The notes under the pieces were generated by a model. The model saw only the letters and a program-made list of their open reading frames with translations, ran no database searches and was not told the DNA's origin. A stretch of DNA of 36,873 bases from IMG/VR virus record IMGVR_UViG_3300007609_000047, positions 1 to 36,873 of that record; one strand, 5' to 3'. Positions 1-7,352 of the stretch are shown piece after piece. Numbering within the stretch: position 1 is the stretch's first letter; each line of letters begins with the position of its first letter. Origin of the DNA: a virus. Position numbers and translations under genes: made by a program.

Positions 1-519
1 CTCTAAGGCACGCTGTTTGTCATTCCGAGCATCACGCATTAACTGCTCAGCCGAATTCATAGCAAATGCTTCTATTTCATCATCTACGCTAAAGTAAGGC
101 TGTGATTTATCTCTTGCGTATGCACTTCCACGTTCAGACTTTCTGTCATAACCACGATCCTGCCTTGAACGCTCTTGATCTTTGTGTAGCAGTTCGTGGT
201 GCAGTGTGTCCTGTATGCTTCTGATGAATTGCTTTCTGTTTTTGTTGTTCCAGGTTATTTCTTCATCGGGACTGTCAAACAACAGTTCTAAGCCTACAAT
301 TCCTTCGTGGTCGTCTGTCGGCGGGTCATAAAATCCTGAGGTAATTGCCATATCTGGACCCATATCATATATGGGTGAATTTCTTCTAATAACCCTAACA
401 TCTGGAAACTGATCTCCAACTATGTCTGCTACTTCATCGTGTGTCATTGTGCCCACTAACTTGCGACTGAGTGGTGCTACATTTACTTTTTGAGGTTGTG
501 TGAGTTCTGCTATTCTCAT
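1..519 (-). CDS. HExxH metallopeptidase-like protein, C-terminus cut by window edge
   Basis: The reading frame starts at ATG 519 and is still open at base 1, giving 173 residues. It contains HELLH at residues 108-112 (HExxH zinc motif) and, about 35 residues later, DDEIEAFA at 146-153. This spacing resembles metallopeptidases of the M78/IrrE type, where an acidic residue in such a segment is the third zinc ligand. The start overlaps the stop of the upstream gene as ATGA, so translation is probably coupled. The N-terminus MRIAELTQ resembles the leaders of its neighbours but lacks the final Glu of the L-x-E site. The zinc motif is seen; protease activity and substrate are inference. The C-terminus lies outside the window. 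Confidence 0.6.
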   Translation of the reverse strand, partial: MRIAELTQPQKVNVAPLSRKLVGTMTHDEVADIVGDQFPDVRVIRRNSPIYDMGPDMAITSGFYDPPTDDHEGIVGLELLFDSPDEEITWNNKNRKQFIRSIQDTLHHELLHKDQERSRQDRGYDRKSERGSAYARDKSQPYFSVDDEIEAFAMNSAEQLMRDARNDKQRALE

Positions 520-1013
520 CCTTTTAAACTCCAGACCCTTATGTTTTCGTCCCCACGCAACAGTGCCGCTATCATTCTGCCCACGCCGAATATAACGTCT
601 CCGTTCGCCATAACGCTGGGTTTGGCAGTGTCAGCACTCATCTTTGCGTATTTGAAAAATCTATCTGGATTTCGATCATACACGGTGCCGCCCTTGAAGT
701 CTGTGCCCCAGCGTTTGTTTATGGCATCTACAACCGGTTGTGGAGTTCTTGATACTGATCCCCGCATCCAAGGCTCACGCAACAGTGCTTTTGTGCTTAC
801 TTCAACGGGTTTATCGCTGGTTAGCCGAAGTTTTGTAAATACGTCTATGTCTTCTTGATCTGGATTGGGACGTTCGTCTATAAACTCCTGTGCCAGTTCT
901 GTTGGCAAGGTGCGTATCCACTCACTCCATTCTTCGGGGGTGTTTTCAAGTGCTGTATCTATGTTGATGGCACCCATCTTGTCTGTTTCGATAACAAACT
1001 CCGAGATTCTCAT
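516..1013 (-). CDS. Conserved phage protein with ParB-like C-terminal segment
   Basis: 165 residues. The leader MRISEFVIE ends in a V-I-E triplet close to the T4 prohead-protease consensus. The C-terminal segment around GDVIFGVGRMIAALLRGD recalls the G-x-G-R-x-x-A-A core of ParB/sulfiredoxin-like domains, but the rest of that domain is not obvious. No transmembrane segment is seen. It lies 3 bp downstream of the 227-residue gene and overlaps the metallopeptidase-like gene by 4 bp, so it belongs to the same operon. Function unknown; internal virion protein is my working inference from the leader. Confidence 0.65.
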   Translation of the reverse strand: MRISEFVIETDKMGAINIDTALENTPEEWSEWIRTLPTELAQEFIDERPNPDQEDIDVFTKLRLTSDKPVEVSTKALLREPWMRGSVSRTPQPVVDAINKRWGTDFKGGTVYDRNPDRFFKYAKMSADTAKPSVMANGDVIFGVGRMIAALLRGDENIRVWSLKG

Positions 1014-1016
1014 TGA

Positions 1017-1700
1017 TCACCTTTGACTGTCGTAGTATGCTTTGAATGCAGGTTTTATATAGGCACCGCCTGTGCCTGGCTTAGCACCTGCCTTCTCTGC
1101 CATCGCCGAAAGATATCGAAGACTCTGTTTTCCGTTTCTTTTTTCTAACTCTTTGACTAACTTTTTCAGTATGGATTGATCTATCTCGACCTCTTCACCT
1201 TTAGGTAGCGGATTTTTTACTTTTTCAACTTCAACTTCCACTGCACCTTCTGGAAACATGTTTTCTATGTCACTCTTGAGTTGGTCACCATCTCTTATAC
1301 CGTAAGTATCATAGTTTTTGGTTAGGCTACCTTTGCCTGGGATTGTTATTTTGGTCTTATAGTATTCGTATCCTGGCTTTTCTAGGCTTGATTTCTTTGC
1401 CTCTACGGGTGCTTTTTTCATCTGTATCTTGCCAAGATCCTGTTGTTGCCCCGCATCTTTTTGAACCATTGTTGAAGTCTGTTGATCCGGCAGGGGACTG
1501 GTGTTGGTGTCCATACCGAACGCTTTGGCTACAGGTGCTAATCCCATCATTACAGCAAGAGCACCAGCACCTACTCTTTGTGCGAGACTTGCTTCTTCCA
1601 GTGTGTTCAAATATTCAATGTATTCGTGTAAGTCTTCAAACTGATATTCTCTGTCTTTGATTTGGTTTGTGCTTTCTGCGAGTATTTCTGCAATCTTCAT
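1017..1700 (-). CDS. Putative internal virion protein with two predicted prohead-protease sites
   Basis: 227 residues, no recognised enzyme domain. The leader MKIAEILAE|ST matches the T4 capsid-targeting pattern (L-x-E cleavage). A second L-E-E|A occurs near residue 36, followed by a hydrophobic Ala/Gly-rich helix (roughly residues 42-62). The same arrangement (L-x-E, Ala, hydrophobic helix) occurs in the upstream SOD fusion gene. The middle is Gln/Lys/Pro-rich and probably disordered; the C-terminal third is charged. The start overlaps the SOD gene stop by 4 bp (ATGA). Presence as a gene is well supported by tight operon packing; the role is inferred. Confidence 0.65.
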   Translation of the reverse strand: MKIAEILAESTNQIKDREYQFEDLHEYIEYLNTLEEASLAQRVGAGALAVMMGLAPVAKAFGMDTNTSPLPDQQTSTMVQKDAGQQQDLGKIQMKKAPVEAKKSSLEKPGYEYYKTKITIPGKGSLTKNYDTYGIRDGDQLKSDIENMFPEGAVEVEVEKVKNPLPKGEEVEIDQSILKKLVKELEKRNGKQSLRYLSAMAEKAGAKPGTGGAYIKPAFKAYYDSQR

Positions 1701-3121
1701 TTCTTTTTCCTTTTCTTGGGAAACAGTTTCTTAACATTTTGATATTCACCGCCTACAGGAACATCAGCCGTGGCATTCTGTTTGGTCACTATGCCAACAC
1801 CTGCGGCTTCTTCTTTTACATTTTCTTTGAGAGTAATAACACCACAGGCCAGTCTATCACCAGCATTACCTGTCTTTAATGATTCTGCATCACCGCCCTG
1901 GCCTAGATCGTCTTCATCGCTGTGTACAATTATAGAACGACCCACTACACTACGATCGCCAGCAAGGTCAACACGCTCTGCAATAATTTTCACAACAGCA
2001 ACACCATTTTCATCGGCTGTGATATTCCCCAAATCGCCTACGTGACCTTGTTCTAAATCACCGTGATCTACTCCATCTGGATTATAGTGTGCACCAGCAC
2101 TTTCACAACCCTTTGATAAGTCGCCGTATTCGTGAATATGGAATCCGTGTTCGCCAGGCTCTAATCCTGTAATCTTGCCTGCGATAAAAGTAGGTCCAGA
2201 GCCAGTCTGCTTAAAGAGCATAGTGCCTTTAACAGTATCAGAATGTTCTAATACACACACAGCAGACAGTGTATCGCTGTCTTCTGACAATTTGTTAACG
2301 CTTTCACACTGACAGTTTGTTGCCTTTGTTCTAGGACATCCGGATTCCTGTATTGGTTTTAGCAATGCAAATGCTTGATCGATATCTTCTTTGGTAATAA
2401 CAAATTTGTTACCTCTGGAATGTATTTGCTGTCCTACAGTCTGTCTAAGAAGATCCGCTAACCTGTCTACGTCCTGTTCAGTTTCAACCCAGTCAACGAT
2501 AGCATCTTTAATGTAACTAACAAGTTGTGTTCTGTTCACAACTAGATCGCTTTCTGTTATACCGTATTCTTTTTCAAATGCGTCAATGATTTCTTGATTC
2601 TCTGGACTGTTTTCTGACTTCAAATAATCATACAGTTTTTTGCCGCCGTAAAGTGCCGCAATAACAGCCGCCGCAGGAATCCCATAACGAACAATAACTT
2701 TAGCCACTGTAGGAACAAGAGCGTCATCTAGTCCGATGTCTTCTAGAAAATTGATAGCACTGTTTACGGTATCCCATATTTCGTATGCACCGTATGCCGC
2801 TGCCGTTTTGCCTGGATTTTTAACCACTGCCTTGCCTGTTGCTAATGCGGCTTTGCCTGCATTTTTAGCAACACCCTTGGCGACCTGTTTTGCACCTTCT
2901 CGGCTAAGAAGACGACTAACAACCGGAGCTCCTAAACGAACAGCGGTGGCCAGTGCTGGAACCAGCAGAGGAAATGCTTCGTTCAGTTGTTGTGTATCTT
3001 CGTTGGTTTTCTTTTTGCGTCCAGCACAATGAGCTTTCTGGCTGAAGCCTTTTGGGTTAGAGCAATTGATAGAGTCTTTGTACTTCTTGCTCCATTTTTC
3101 TGTTAGTTCAGTTGCTTTCAT
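1697..3121 (-). CDS. Cu/Zn superoxide dismutase fused to an N-terminal hydrophobic virion-like domain
   Basis: 474 residues. Residues about 285-430 form a full Cu/Zn SOD: copper and zinc ligands appear as GFHIHEYGD (H328, H330), AHYNP (H345), DHGD (H353), GHVGD (H360, D363) and VHSDED (H400). The disulfide pair C339/C426 and the active-site Arg R423 in GDRLACGV are present. The enzyme would dismutate superoxide to oxygen and peroxide. The first 280 residues are unrelated: leader MKATELTEK, a Cys-containing basic segment (C20, C32, NPKGFSQKAH) and two hydrophobic helical stretches (about 50-72 and 135-160). L-N-E|A (residue 48-49), I-Q-E|S (259-260) and L-S-E|D (280-281) match the T4 gp21 site rule and could free the SOD. 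The C-terminus is poly-Lys. SOD identity is firm; packaging is inference. Confidence 0.9.
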   Translation of the reverse strand: MKATELTEKWSKKYKDSINCSNPKGFSQKAHCAGRKKKTNEDTQQLNEAFPLLVPALATAVRLGAPVVSRLLSREGAKQVAKGVAKNAGKAALATGKAVVKNPGKTAAAYGAYEIWDTVNSAINFLEDIGLDDALVPTVAKVIVRYGIPAAAVIAALYGGKKLYDYLKSENSPENQEIIDAFEKEYGITESDLVVNRTQLVSYIKDAIVDWVETEQDVDRLADLLRQTVGQQIHSRGNKFVITKEDIDQAFALLKPIQESGCPRTKATNCQCESVNKLSEDSDTLSAVCVLEHSDTVKGTMLFKQTGSGPTFIAGKITGLEPGEHGFHIHEYGDLSKGCESAGAHYNPDGVDHGDLEQGHVGDLGNITADENGVAVVKIIAERVDLAGDRSVVGRSIIVHSDEDDLGQGGDAESLKTGNAGDRLACGVITLKENVKEEAAGVGIVTKQNATADVPVGGEYQNVKKLFPKKRKKK

Positions 3122-3770
3122 TGTCCATTAACTTTATTAATAATTCTAGTTCATCTATGCGTTTTTCTAGATCTAACAGTTTTTCGTCGTGTTCGCTATC
3201 TTCTGAATCACTGCGTTTTGATACTGTGGTAAGGTGCTTCAACAGTGCCGCTAATTCGTTTGGAGCATTTGGATATTTTGTTTTGAGCTGTATTAATGCT
3301 TTTGTGGTTTGCTGATCGAACCCTTTCATATAATCGTCTGCACGATCGTCTTCGTCATCTTCTTCTTTCTTTTCTCTTACTAAAGATTCAAAATTTCCCT
3401 GAATTCTTTCTTGTTGTATGTTATTTTTTTGTGCGTATTCGTCTACTGCTTTTGCCAGTGCAAAGTCTAGGATAGTAAGACTGTTTGTGTCTGAGGTGGT
3501 AGTTTTAACAGTTACTTCTGCAACATCCTGAACAACTTCAGCAAAGTGATCTAGGTACTCTGACACACGATTAATAAAGTCCACAAATTCTACAGCGTGT
3601 CTGTGATTTTCAGCAAAGTATTTTGCGGTAAGAATTCTGTGGTCTAGCATTTCCCAATCTGGAACAGTCTGTTCTTTCATATTCATTAGAGTTTCTTTAT
3701 CCATAACAGCTTCTTCGCTTGGATTCTTTCTGAATTCTCCAACATTTTCCAGAATGGTTTTTATTTTCAC
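3108..3770 (-). CDS. Putative internal virion protein with C-terminal coiled coil
   Basis: 220 residues, not matched to a named family. The leader MKIKTILEN has an I-L-E triplet of the prohead-protease type. The central part is helical, a very acidic stretch lies near residues 133-145, and the last 35 residues (LLDLEKRIDELELLIKLM) have a heptad pattern typical of a coiled coil. Overlaps the SOD gene by 14 bp and the upstream gene by 4 bp, so it is cotranslated with them. Coiled coil plus acidic region would suit a scaffold or core protein, but this is only suggestive. Confidence 0.6.
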   Translation of the reverse strand: MKIKTILENVGEFRKNPSEEAVMDKETLMNMKEQTVPDWEMLDHRILTAKYFAENHRHAVEFVDFINRVSEYLDHFAEVVQDVAEVTVKTTTSDTNSLTILDFALAKAVDEYAQKNNIQQERIQGNFESLVREKKEEDDEDDRADDYMKGFDQQTTKALIQLKTKYPNAPNELAALLKHLTTVSKRSDSEDSEHDEKLLDLEKRIDELELLIKLMDNESN

Positions 3771-4186
3771 TGTGTTCGATCCTTGTCGTCAATAGCTCCG
3801 CCACTCACCCACGCTGTACACGAACGAGTTCCGGCACATTTAAAATGCAGGAAGTTGCAATATCCCAAATCTGACTTGTGAATAGTGGCCATAACATCAG
3901 CATCTTTTTCGTCGCCTTGTGCACCGCTTTCAATGCAAGACCACATTTTGTCTGAAACGTCAAATGCCGCACAGTTATTGCACTGCATTGTTTTAGCCGT
4001 CTTTTCGTCTATGTCCCAGGTCTTGGCGGCTTCTTTCCAGTAGTTGCCGGGCTTGTCAGGATTAGCAGGACCATAATGATAATCGTCAATGGCTTTTTGA
4101 CGATTTTTTAAGTTTACATCTATGTCTTGTGTAGCAATGGGGCAGCCTTTTTCAGCTGCCTCTACTAATCTGATATACTGTCTCAT
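3767..4186 (-). CDS. Small cysteine-rich protein, possible HiPIP-like fold
   Basis: 139 residues. Begins MRQYIRLVE|AAEKGCP, again an L-x-E|A leader. The second half has spaced cysteines: C-x2-C (QCNNCAAFD), then WSC, then GYCNF, then KCAG and RSC, with an aromatic/glycine end (AWVSGG). The spacing loosely recalls high-potential iron-sulfur proteins or a structural zinc/disulfide domain; I cannot decide which. Similar small proteins recur in marine T4-like phages as far as I recall. It lies directly upstream in transcription of the coiled-coil protein and SOD fusion, which makes a redox role tempting but unproven. Confidence 0.6.
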   Translation of the reverse strand: MRQYIRLVEAAEKGCPIATQDIDVNLKNRQKAIDDYHYGPANPDKPGNYWKEAAKTWDIDEKTAKTMQCNNCAAFDVSDKMWSCIESGAQGDEKDADVMATIHKSDLGYCNFLHFKCAGTRSCTAWVSGGAIDDKDRTQ

Positions 4187-4188
4187 AG

Positions 4189-5652
4189 TTATTTTTTGAT
4201 TTTAACACAGTTGTCAACACGCTTGCCACCTTTCATTTTGGTGCCCATACGCTTGTAGCCTTTCCAACAAACCTTGCCGTCGATGCCTTTTTGCTTTTCT
4301 TCATTGATATTTTCGTATGTTGCTTGAATGTTTTCAGGCATAGTGACAAACATTGGCTTACCGCAATCCGAACAGTTTTCTGGTAAACGATCTGGGTTAC
4401 GAGTGTTTGGACTTGCACGAAGACTGCCAGGTGCCTTTACACCTTTTTCTTTGGCTTTCTTGCGAGCCTTGGCTGTGTCTAACACACCAATGCCAAGTCC
4501 TTTTTTGTCTGCACCTGGATCTAGATCTTTGTTCATCTGTTTTGTTTGATCGGCTTGCTTCTTCATCATATCAGCGGCAGCACCACCTTTAACAGTATAA
4601 CCTATACGCTTTGAAAAGTTTCTGTCAAATTTGCTATCTTCTTCAAGATCGTCGTTAAGACCATACTTGCCTTCTTTGCCTTCAATGTATGCGTGTAGCG
4701 TCATCATCGTGCCGTGTACTCTGGCCAATTTGTTCTGGAACCATTCCTTCATTGGAAAATTTTGAAAATGTTCTTCTAACTCATCGCAAGCATACTTGAT
4801 AAACTCTAGTTGTCCCATAGCCATTTCGATTTCAGCGTGAGGACCATCGTCGCTACGATCGTAATCGTCGTCGTTGCCTTCTCTAAACTTGTCCACTCCG
4901 GATCCAGCCCCTTTGGTTTGACTCATAGCAAACTTTGCAAACTTTATAAAGCCGTCTCTAGTACCAATCATATTCAATACTTTTCTTTTGTTTTCTTCGT
5001 TGAGAGCGTCAAACACTTTGGTAACAGCACTGGCGGTAAACATATCTACTTTGGATTTGCCGTCCATAAAACGTACTTCTTTTGCAGACTTGTCGCGAAC
5101 AATAGCTTTTAACATTTGGATAACAGCAATGCCATCTTGATACTTAGAACCTTCGTCTATGCCTTCTTTAGGCTCTTCGTCCTCGTCAGCATCACCTACG
5201 TCGATGATTTTATCTTCATCGTCGTCTGCAAATTCGTTATCTTCTTCGTCGTCGAGCATATCTTCGGTATCCTGAGCTTTAACAGCAGGATCATCAGTAA
5301 ACTTTTTAGCATAATCTACCAATTGGTCAATTATTTCTAATGACACACCGGTGCGATCTTCTAATTGCTCTGGTGTTCTAGCACCTGTGTTTGTACCAAA
5401 CGCAGTAAGTTCATTACCTACTGTAGACATCACACCAGAAAGTTTTTCATCTTTCTGTGTAACTGCCTTGTCCATTAAGATTCTTCCAATTTTGGCTAAA
5501 TCTGAACCTGAGTCTCTGTCGGCTTCAAATTGCATTGCTTTCCCCTTGTGTTTTTGCTCGCCACGCTTTACAGCTTGTTTTTTGTCTTTATGAGTTGCCG
5601 GTCTGTTGAATTTATTTAGATTCTTCGCTACTGGATTCTTCTTCGGATTCAT
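4189..5652 (-). CDS. Large acidic-linker virion-like protein
   Basis: 487 residues. The N-terminus is basic and Asn/Lys-rich (NKFNRPATHKDKK), without the L-x-E leader found in its neighbours. Residues about 135-180 form a very acidic Asp/Glu linker. The middle is helical, and the C-terminus carries a CxxC pair (NCSDCGKPM) and a basic Cys-containing tail (GKVCWKGYK, NCVKIKK). Such basic Cys-containing tails recur in proteins of marine myoviruses. Overlaps the cytidylyltransferase gene by 41 bp in another frame. No enzymatic motif seen; a structural or scaffold-related role is inferred from composition and position. Confidence 0.6.
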   Translation of the reverse strand: MNPKKNPVAKNLNKFNRPATHKDKKQAVKRGEQKHKGKAMQFEADRDSGSDLAKIGRILMDKAVTQKDEKLSGVMSTVGNELTAFGTNTGARTPEQLEDRTGVSLEIIDQLVDYAKKFTDDPAVKAQDTEDMLDDEEDNEFADDDEDKIIDVGDADEDEEPKEGIDEGSKYQDGIAVIQMLKAIVRDKSAKEVRFMDGKSKVDMFTASAVTKVFDALNEENKRKVLNMIGTRDGFIKFAKFAMSQTKGAGSGVDKFREGNDDDYDRSDDGPHAEIEMAMGQLEFIKYACDELEEHFQNFPMKEWFQNKLARVHGTMMTLHAYIEGKEGKYGLNDDLEEDSKFDRNFSKRIGYTVKGGAAADMMKKQADQTKQMNKDLDPGADKKGLGIGVLDTAKARKKAKEKGVKAPGSLRASPNTRNPDRLPENCSDCGKPMFVTMPENIQATYENINEEKQKGIDGKVCWKGYKRMGTKMKGGKRVDNCVKIKK

Positions 5653-6241
5653 CTTTACCCAACCCCATTCCTTTTCTTACAGCGGCATACAGATCTTCTG
5701 TGTGCTCGCCGGCTCCTGTCGCTTTTGCAAAAGCCTTGATATCACCTTCTGCGGCTGCCGCTCTAGCACCGCTGGCACTAATGCCACTTATGCCTTCAGC
5801 ACCGTCTTCTCTTTCGCCACTGCTTTCAAAATCCAATGTTTCGAAATTGTAGTAGCCGTGTTCTTTTCCTTCAACACCGTTATATGTTTTAAGCATTTTT
5901 TGCATTGCTTCGAATCGATCGCTTCCTGCAACGAATGTTGCGTGTTTATAACCCTGATCGTACAAATAACTTGCGGCATTCAGTGCTGTTCTAATATTGG
6001 TATCTTCCACAATGTTGCCAGCAAAATCCGGAAACATTTTTCTTAAAAAATCCATTTTGACATCATACGATAACGGATTTTTTTTTCGATCCTGGCTCTG
6101 GCTGGCAAAAATTCGATAGTCGCCGCCAACACCCTTTACGGTATCTAATAATTTTTTATGCCCCAGCGTGGGAGGATTCAGTCTTCCGAAACAGAATGCA
6201 ACGTGTTTTTCTTCTGATTCAAAAAGATCCTTAATTCTCAT
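5612..6241 (-). CDS. Cytidylyltransferase/NMN-adenylyltransferase-like protein with capsid-type leader
   Basis: 209 residues. After the leader MRIKDLFE|SEE comes a nucleotidyltransferase Rossmann fold: FGRLNPPTLGHKKL holds the (H/T)xGH motif, ATFVAGSDR forms a later strand, and ISGISASGAR matches the second nucleotide-binding motif (ISxTxxR type). The family transfers CMP or AMP to phosphorylated acceptors, for example NMN to NAD. The substrate cannot be read from the sequence. The C-terminal 20 residues are Glu/Ser-rich, with the 3' end overlapping the next gene. Start at ATG 6241; overlaps its upstream gene by 11 bp. Enzyme superfamily is well supported; exact reaction unknown. Confidence 0.8.
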   Translation of the reverse strand: MRIKDLFESEEKHVAFCFGRLNPPTLGHKKLLDTVKGVGGDYRIFASQSQDRKKNPLSYDVKMDFLRKMFPDFAGNIVEDTNIRTALNAASYLYDQGYKHATFVAGSDRFEAMQKMLKTYNGVEGKEHGYYNFETLDFESSGEREDGAEGISGISASGARAAAAEGDIKAFAKATGAGEHTEDLYAAVRKGMGLGKDESEEESSSEESK

Positions 6242-6569
6242 AATCGCCTCTGGCTATGTGTTTGTTTTGTTCTTCGGCAATTCTTTTAGCCAATGCAATT
6301 AGAGACCCTTTGGGGAATTTCTTTTCTGGTTCGTCAATTTGAAATTTGTCACAGTATGATTTCACACACTTTTGCACGGGCCTAATATATATTTTGTAAG
6401 CCTTTGGATGATTGCGATATTCTTGATGCTTACGAACTGCCGGGAATAGATTTTTAGTTAAAACATCACGATCGTTGTCGATATAAAACTTGAGATCGTC
6501 AATCCAATCTATATCTCCTGCTTCGTCTTTCGGTGCACCAATCGGTGAAAACATTTCTTTTAATAACAT
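6231..6569 (-). CDS. Conserved phage protein, unknown function
   Basis: The frame is open further upstream, but I chose ATG 6569 (MLLKEMFSPIG) because it lies two bases from the stop of the upstream gene (6571) and a longer start would run deep into that gene. This gives 112 residues: soluble, charged, with YIRPVQKC and KSYC cysteines and a helical C-terminus (LIALAKRIAEEQ). I recall similar short proteins next to head-gene clusters of marine myoviruses, but cannot assign a role. Confidence 0.65.
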   Translation of the reverse strand: MLLKEMFSPIGAPKDEAGDIDWIDDLKFYIDNDRDVLTKNLFPAVRKHQEYRNHPKAYKIYIRPVQKCVKSYCDKFQIDEPEKKFPKGSLIALAKRIAEEQNKHIARGDYEN

Positions 6570-6570
6570 A

Positions 6571-6945
6571 TTACCATTTCCTACAGGACCAATATCTTGC
6601 TTTATGTCTCGGTCCAGGATTATCACAATTGTGTCTAGCACGGAAGCTCTTGCGTCTTGCTGGATTACTTTTTTTAATTTTCATATTCGGATCGCCGAAA
6701 TTTACTTTAACTACATTACCTTTGGGATTTTTGACATAGACTTTAAACTTTTTAACATCGCCTCTAGTCGGCTTGCCTAGTTTAACTTTACGGCCTTGAT
6801 ACTCCGCTTCTTCTAATTCTTCATCTTCTAACCACGGAAGTTCGCCGTAGGTTTCATAAAAGTCATTTCCAGAGTATGTTTCTTCCAACCACTCTTCTGT
6901 AATTGTATTTTCTATTAGATACAGTTTTTCCAATAGGTCTCGCAT
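6571..6945 (-). CDS. Virion-like protein with conserved C-terminal RHNCDNPGP...YWSC domain
   Basis: 124 residues. The leader MRDLLEKLYLIE|NT contains an L-I-E prohead-protease-type site. The first half is acidic (ELPWLEDEELEEAE). The second half is a basic domain: KFKVYVKNPKG, KVNFGDPNMKIKK, FRARHNCDNPGP and ARYWSCRKW, with two cysteines. I recognise this C-terminal domain as recurring in many marine and other tailed phages, often attached to head-region proteins, but no biochemical function is known to me. First gene of the cassette downstream of a late-promoter-like box at 6970-6977. Confidence 0.7.
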   Translation of the reverse strand: MRDLLEKLYLIENTITEEWLEETYSGNDFYETYGELPWLEDEELEEAEYQGRKVKLGKPTRGDVKKFKVYVKNPKGNVVKVNFGDPNMKIKKSNPARRKSFRARHNCDNPGPRHKARYWSCRKW

Positions 6946-6969
6946 AGTATTTCCTATAAGGTTATACTG

Positions 6970-6977
6970 TATTTATC
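6970..6977 (-). promoter_or_regulatory. Putative T4-type late promoter, start of the left cassette
   Basis: Minus strand reads GATAAATA, one base from the T4 late consensus TATAAATA. It sits 24 bp upstream of ATG 6945, in the only gap (44 bp) between the left cassette and the 119-residue gene. A single promoter here could drive all ten genes to the left. Confidence 0.45.
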
Positions 6978-6989
6978 GTTTGACGCAGA

Positions 6990-7349
6990 TTAGAAATTAT
7001 AACGAATTTGTGTGATGGTGCCGTTGCCGATGTTGTATGCGGCACGGATCCAAAGAAACTGTCCAGTAAAGTTGCCAGTTACAGATCCGCTTTGGAACAA
7101 GGTACTGTCATTGTAAGCATCTACGAGTGTGTCGTCAATATCAACCCAGTCTGCTTCGCCGGGATACATTTCTAATGTACCTTGCAATTTAATTGTGCCC
7201 ACAAAACTGTCAGTTTGATAAACAAAGGTATGCACACCGTTATTAACACGATGAAATCCTGCACCTTTGTTTTTATCTGAATAAGCAAATGTCGAATCAG
7301 ATGCTTCTGTGGCAATATTTTCTACTAGTACTCGTGATTCAATGGACAT
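6990..7349 (-). CDS. Probable small structural protein
   Basis: 119 residues, beta-rich by appearance (alternating hydrophobic strands, many Gly/Thr/Asn), with no charged helices or signal peptide. The composition and ending (GTITQIRYNF) resemble small virion or decoration proteins of marine myoviruses. The start ATG 7349 is 3 bp after the stop of the 229-residue gene; no Shine-Dalgarno is visible, so initiation may depend on coupling or on a leaderless transcript from the box at 7354-7361. Confidence 0.6.
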   Translation of the reverse strand: MSIESRVLVENIATEASDSTFAYSDKNKGAGFHRVNNGVHTFVYQTDSFVGTIKLQGTLEMYPGEADWVDIDDTLVDAYNDSTLFQSGSVTGNFTGQFLWIRAAYNIGNGTITQIRYNF

Positions 7350-7352
7350 ACA

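Noticed and set aside
490-858. Open frame on the plus strand opposite the 165-residue gene
   Set aside because: No ribosome site, low-complexity peptide, fully inside a well-packed minus-strand operon; a shadow frame.
4810-6046. Several plus-strand open frames opposite the 487-residue and nucleotidyltransferase genes
   Set aside because: Phe/Val-rich peptides are the antisense of Glu/Asp/Lys-rich coding; the minus-strand frames have recognised motifs.
6570-6641. Longer start for the 112-residue protein
   Set aside because: The extension lies inside the conserved C-terminal domain of the upstream gene and adds no conserved sequence; ATG 6569 fits the gene spacing.
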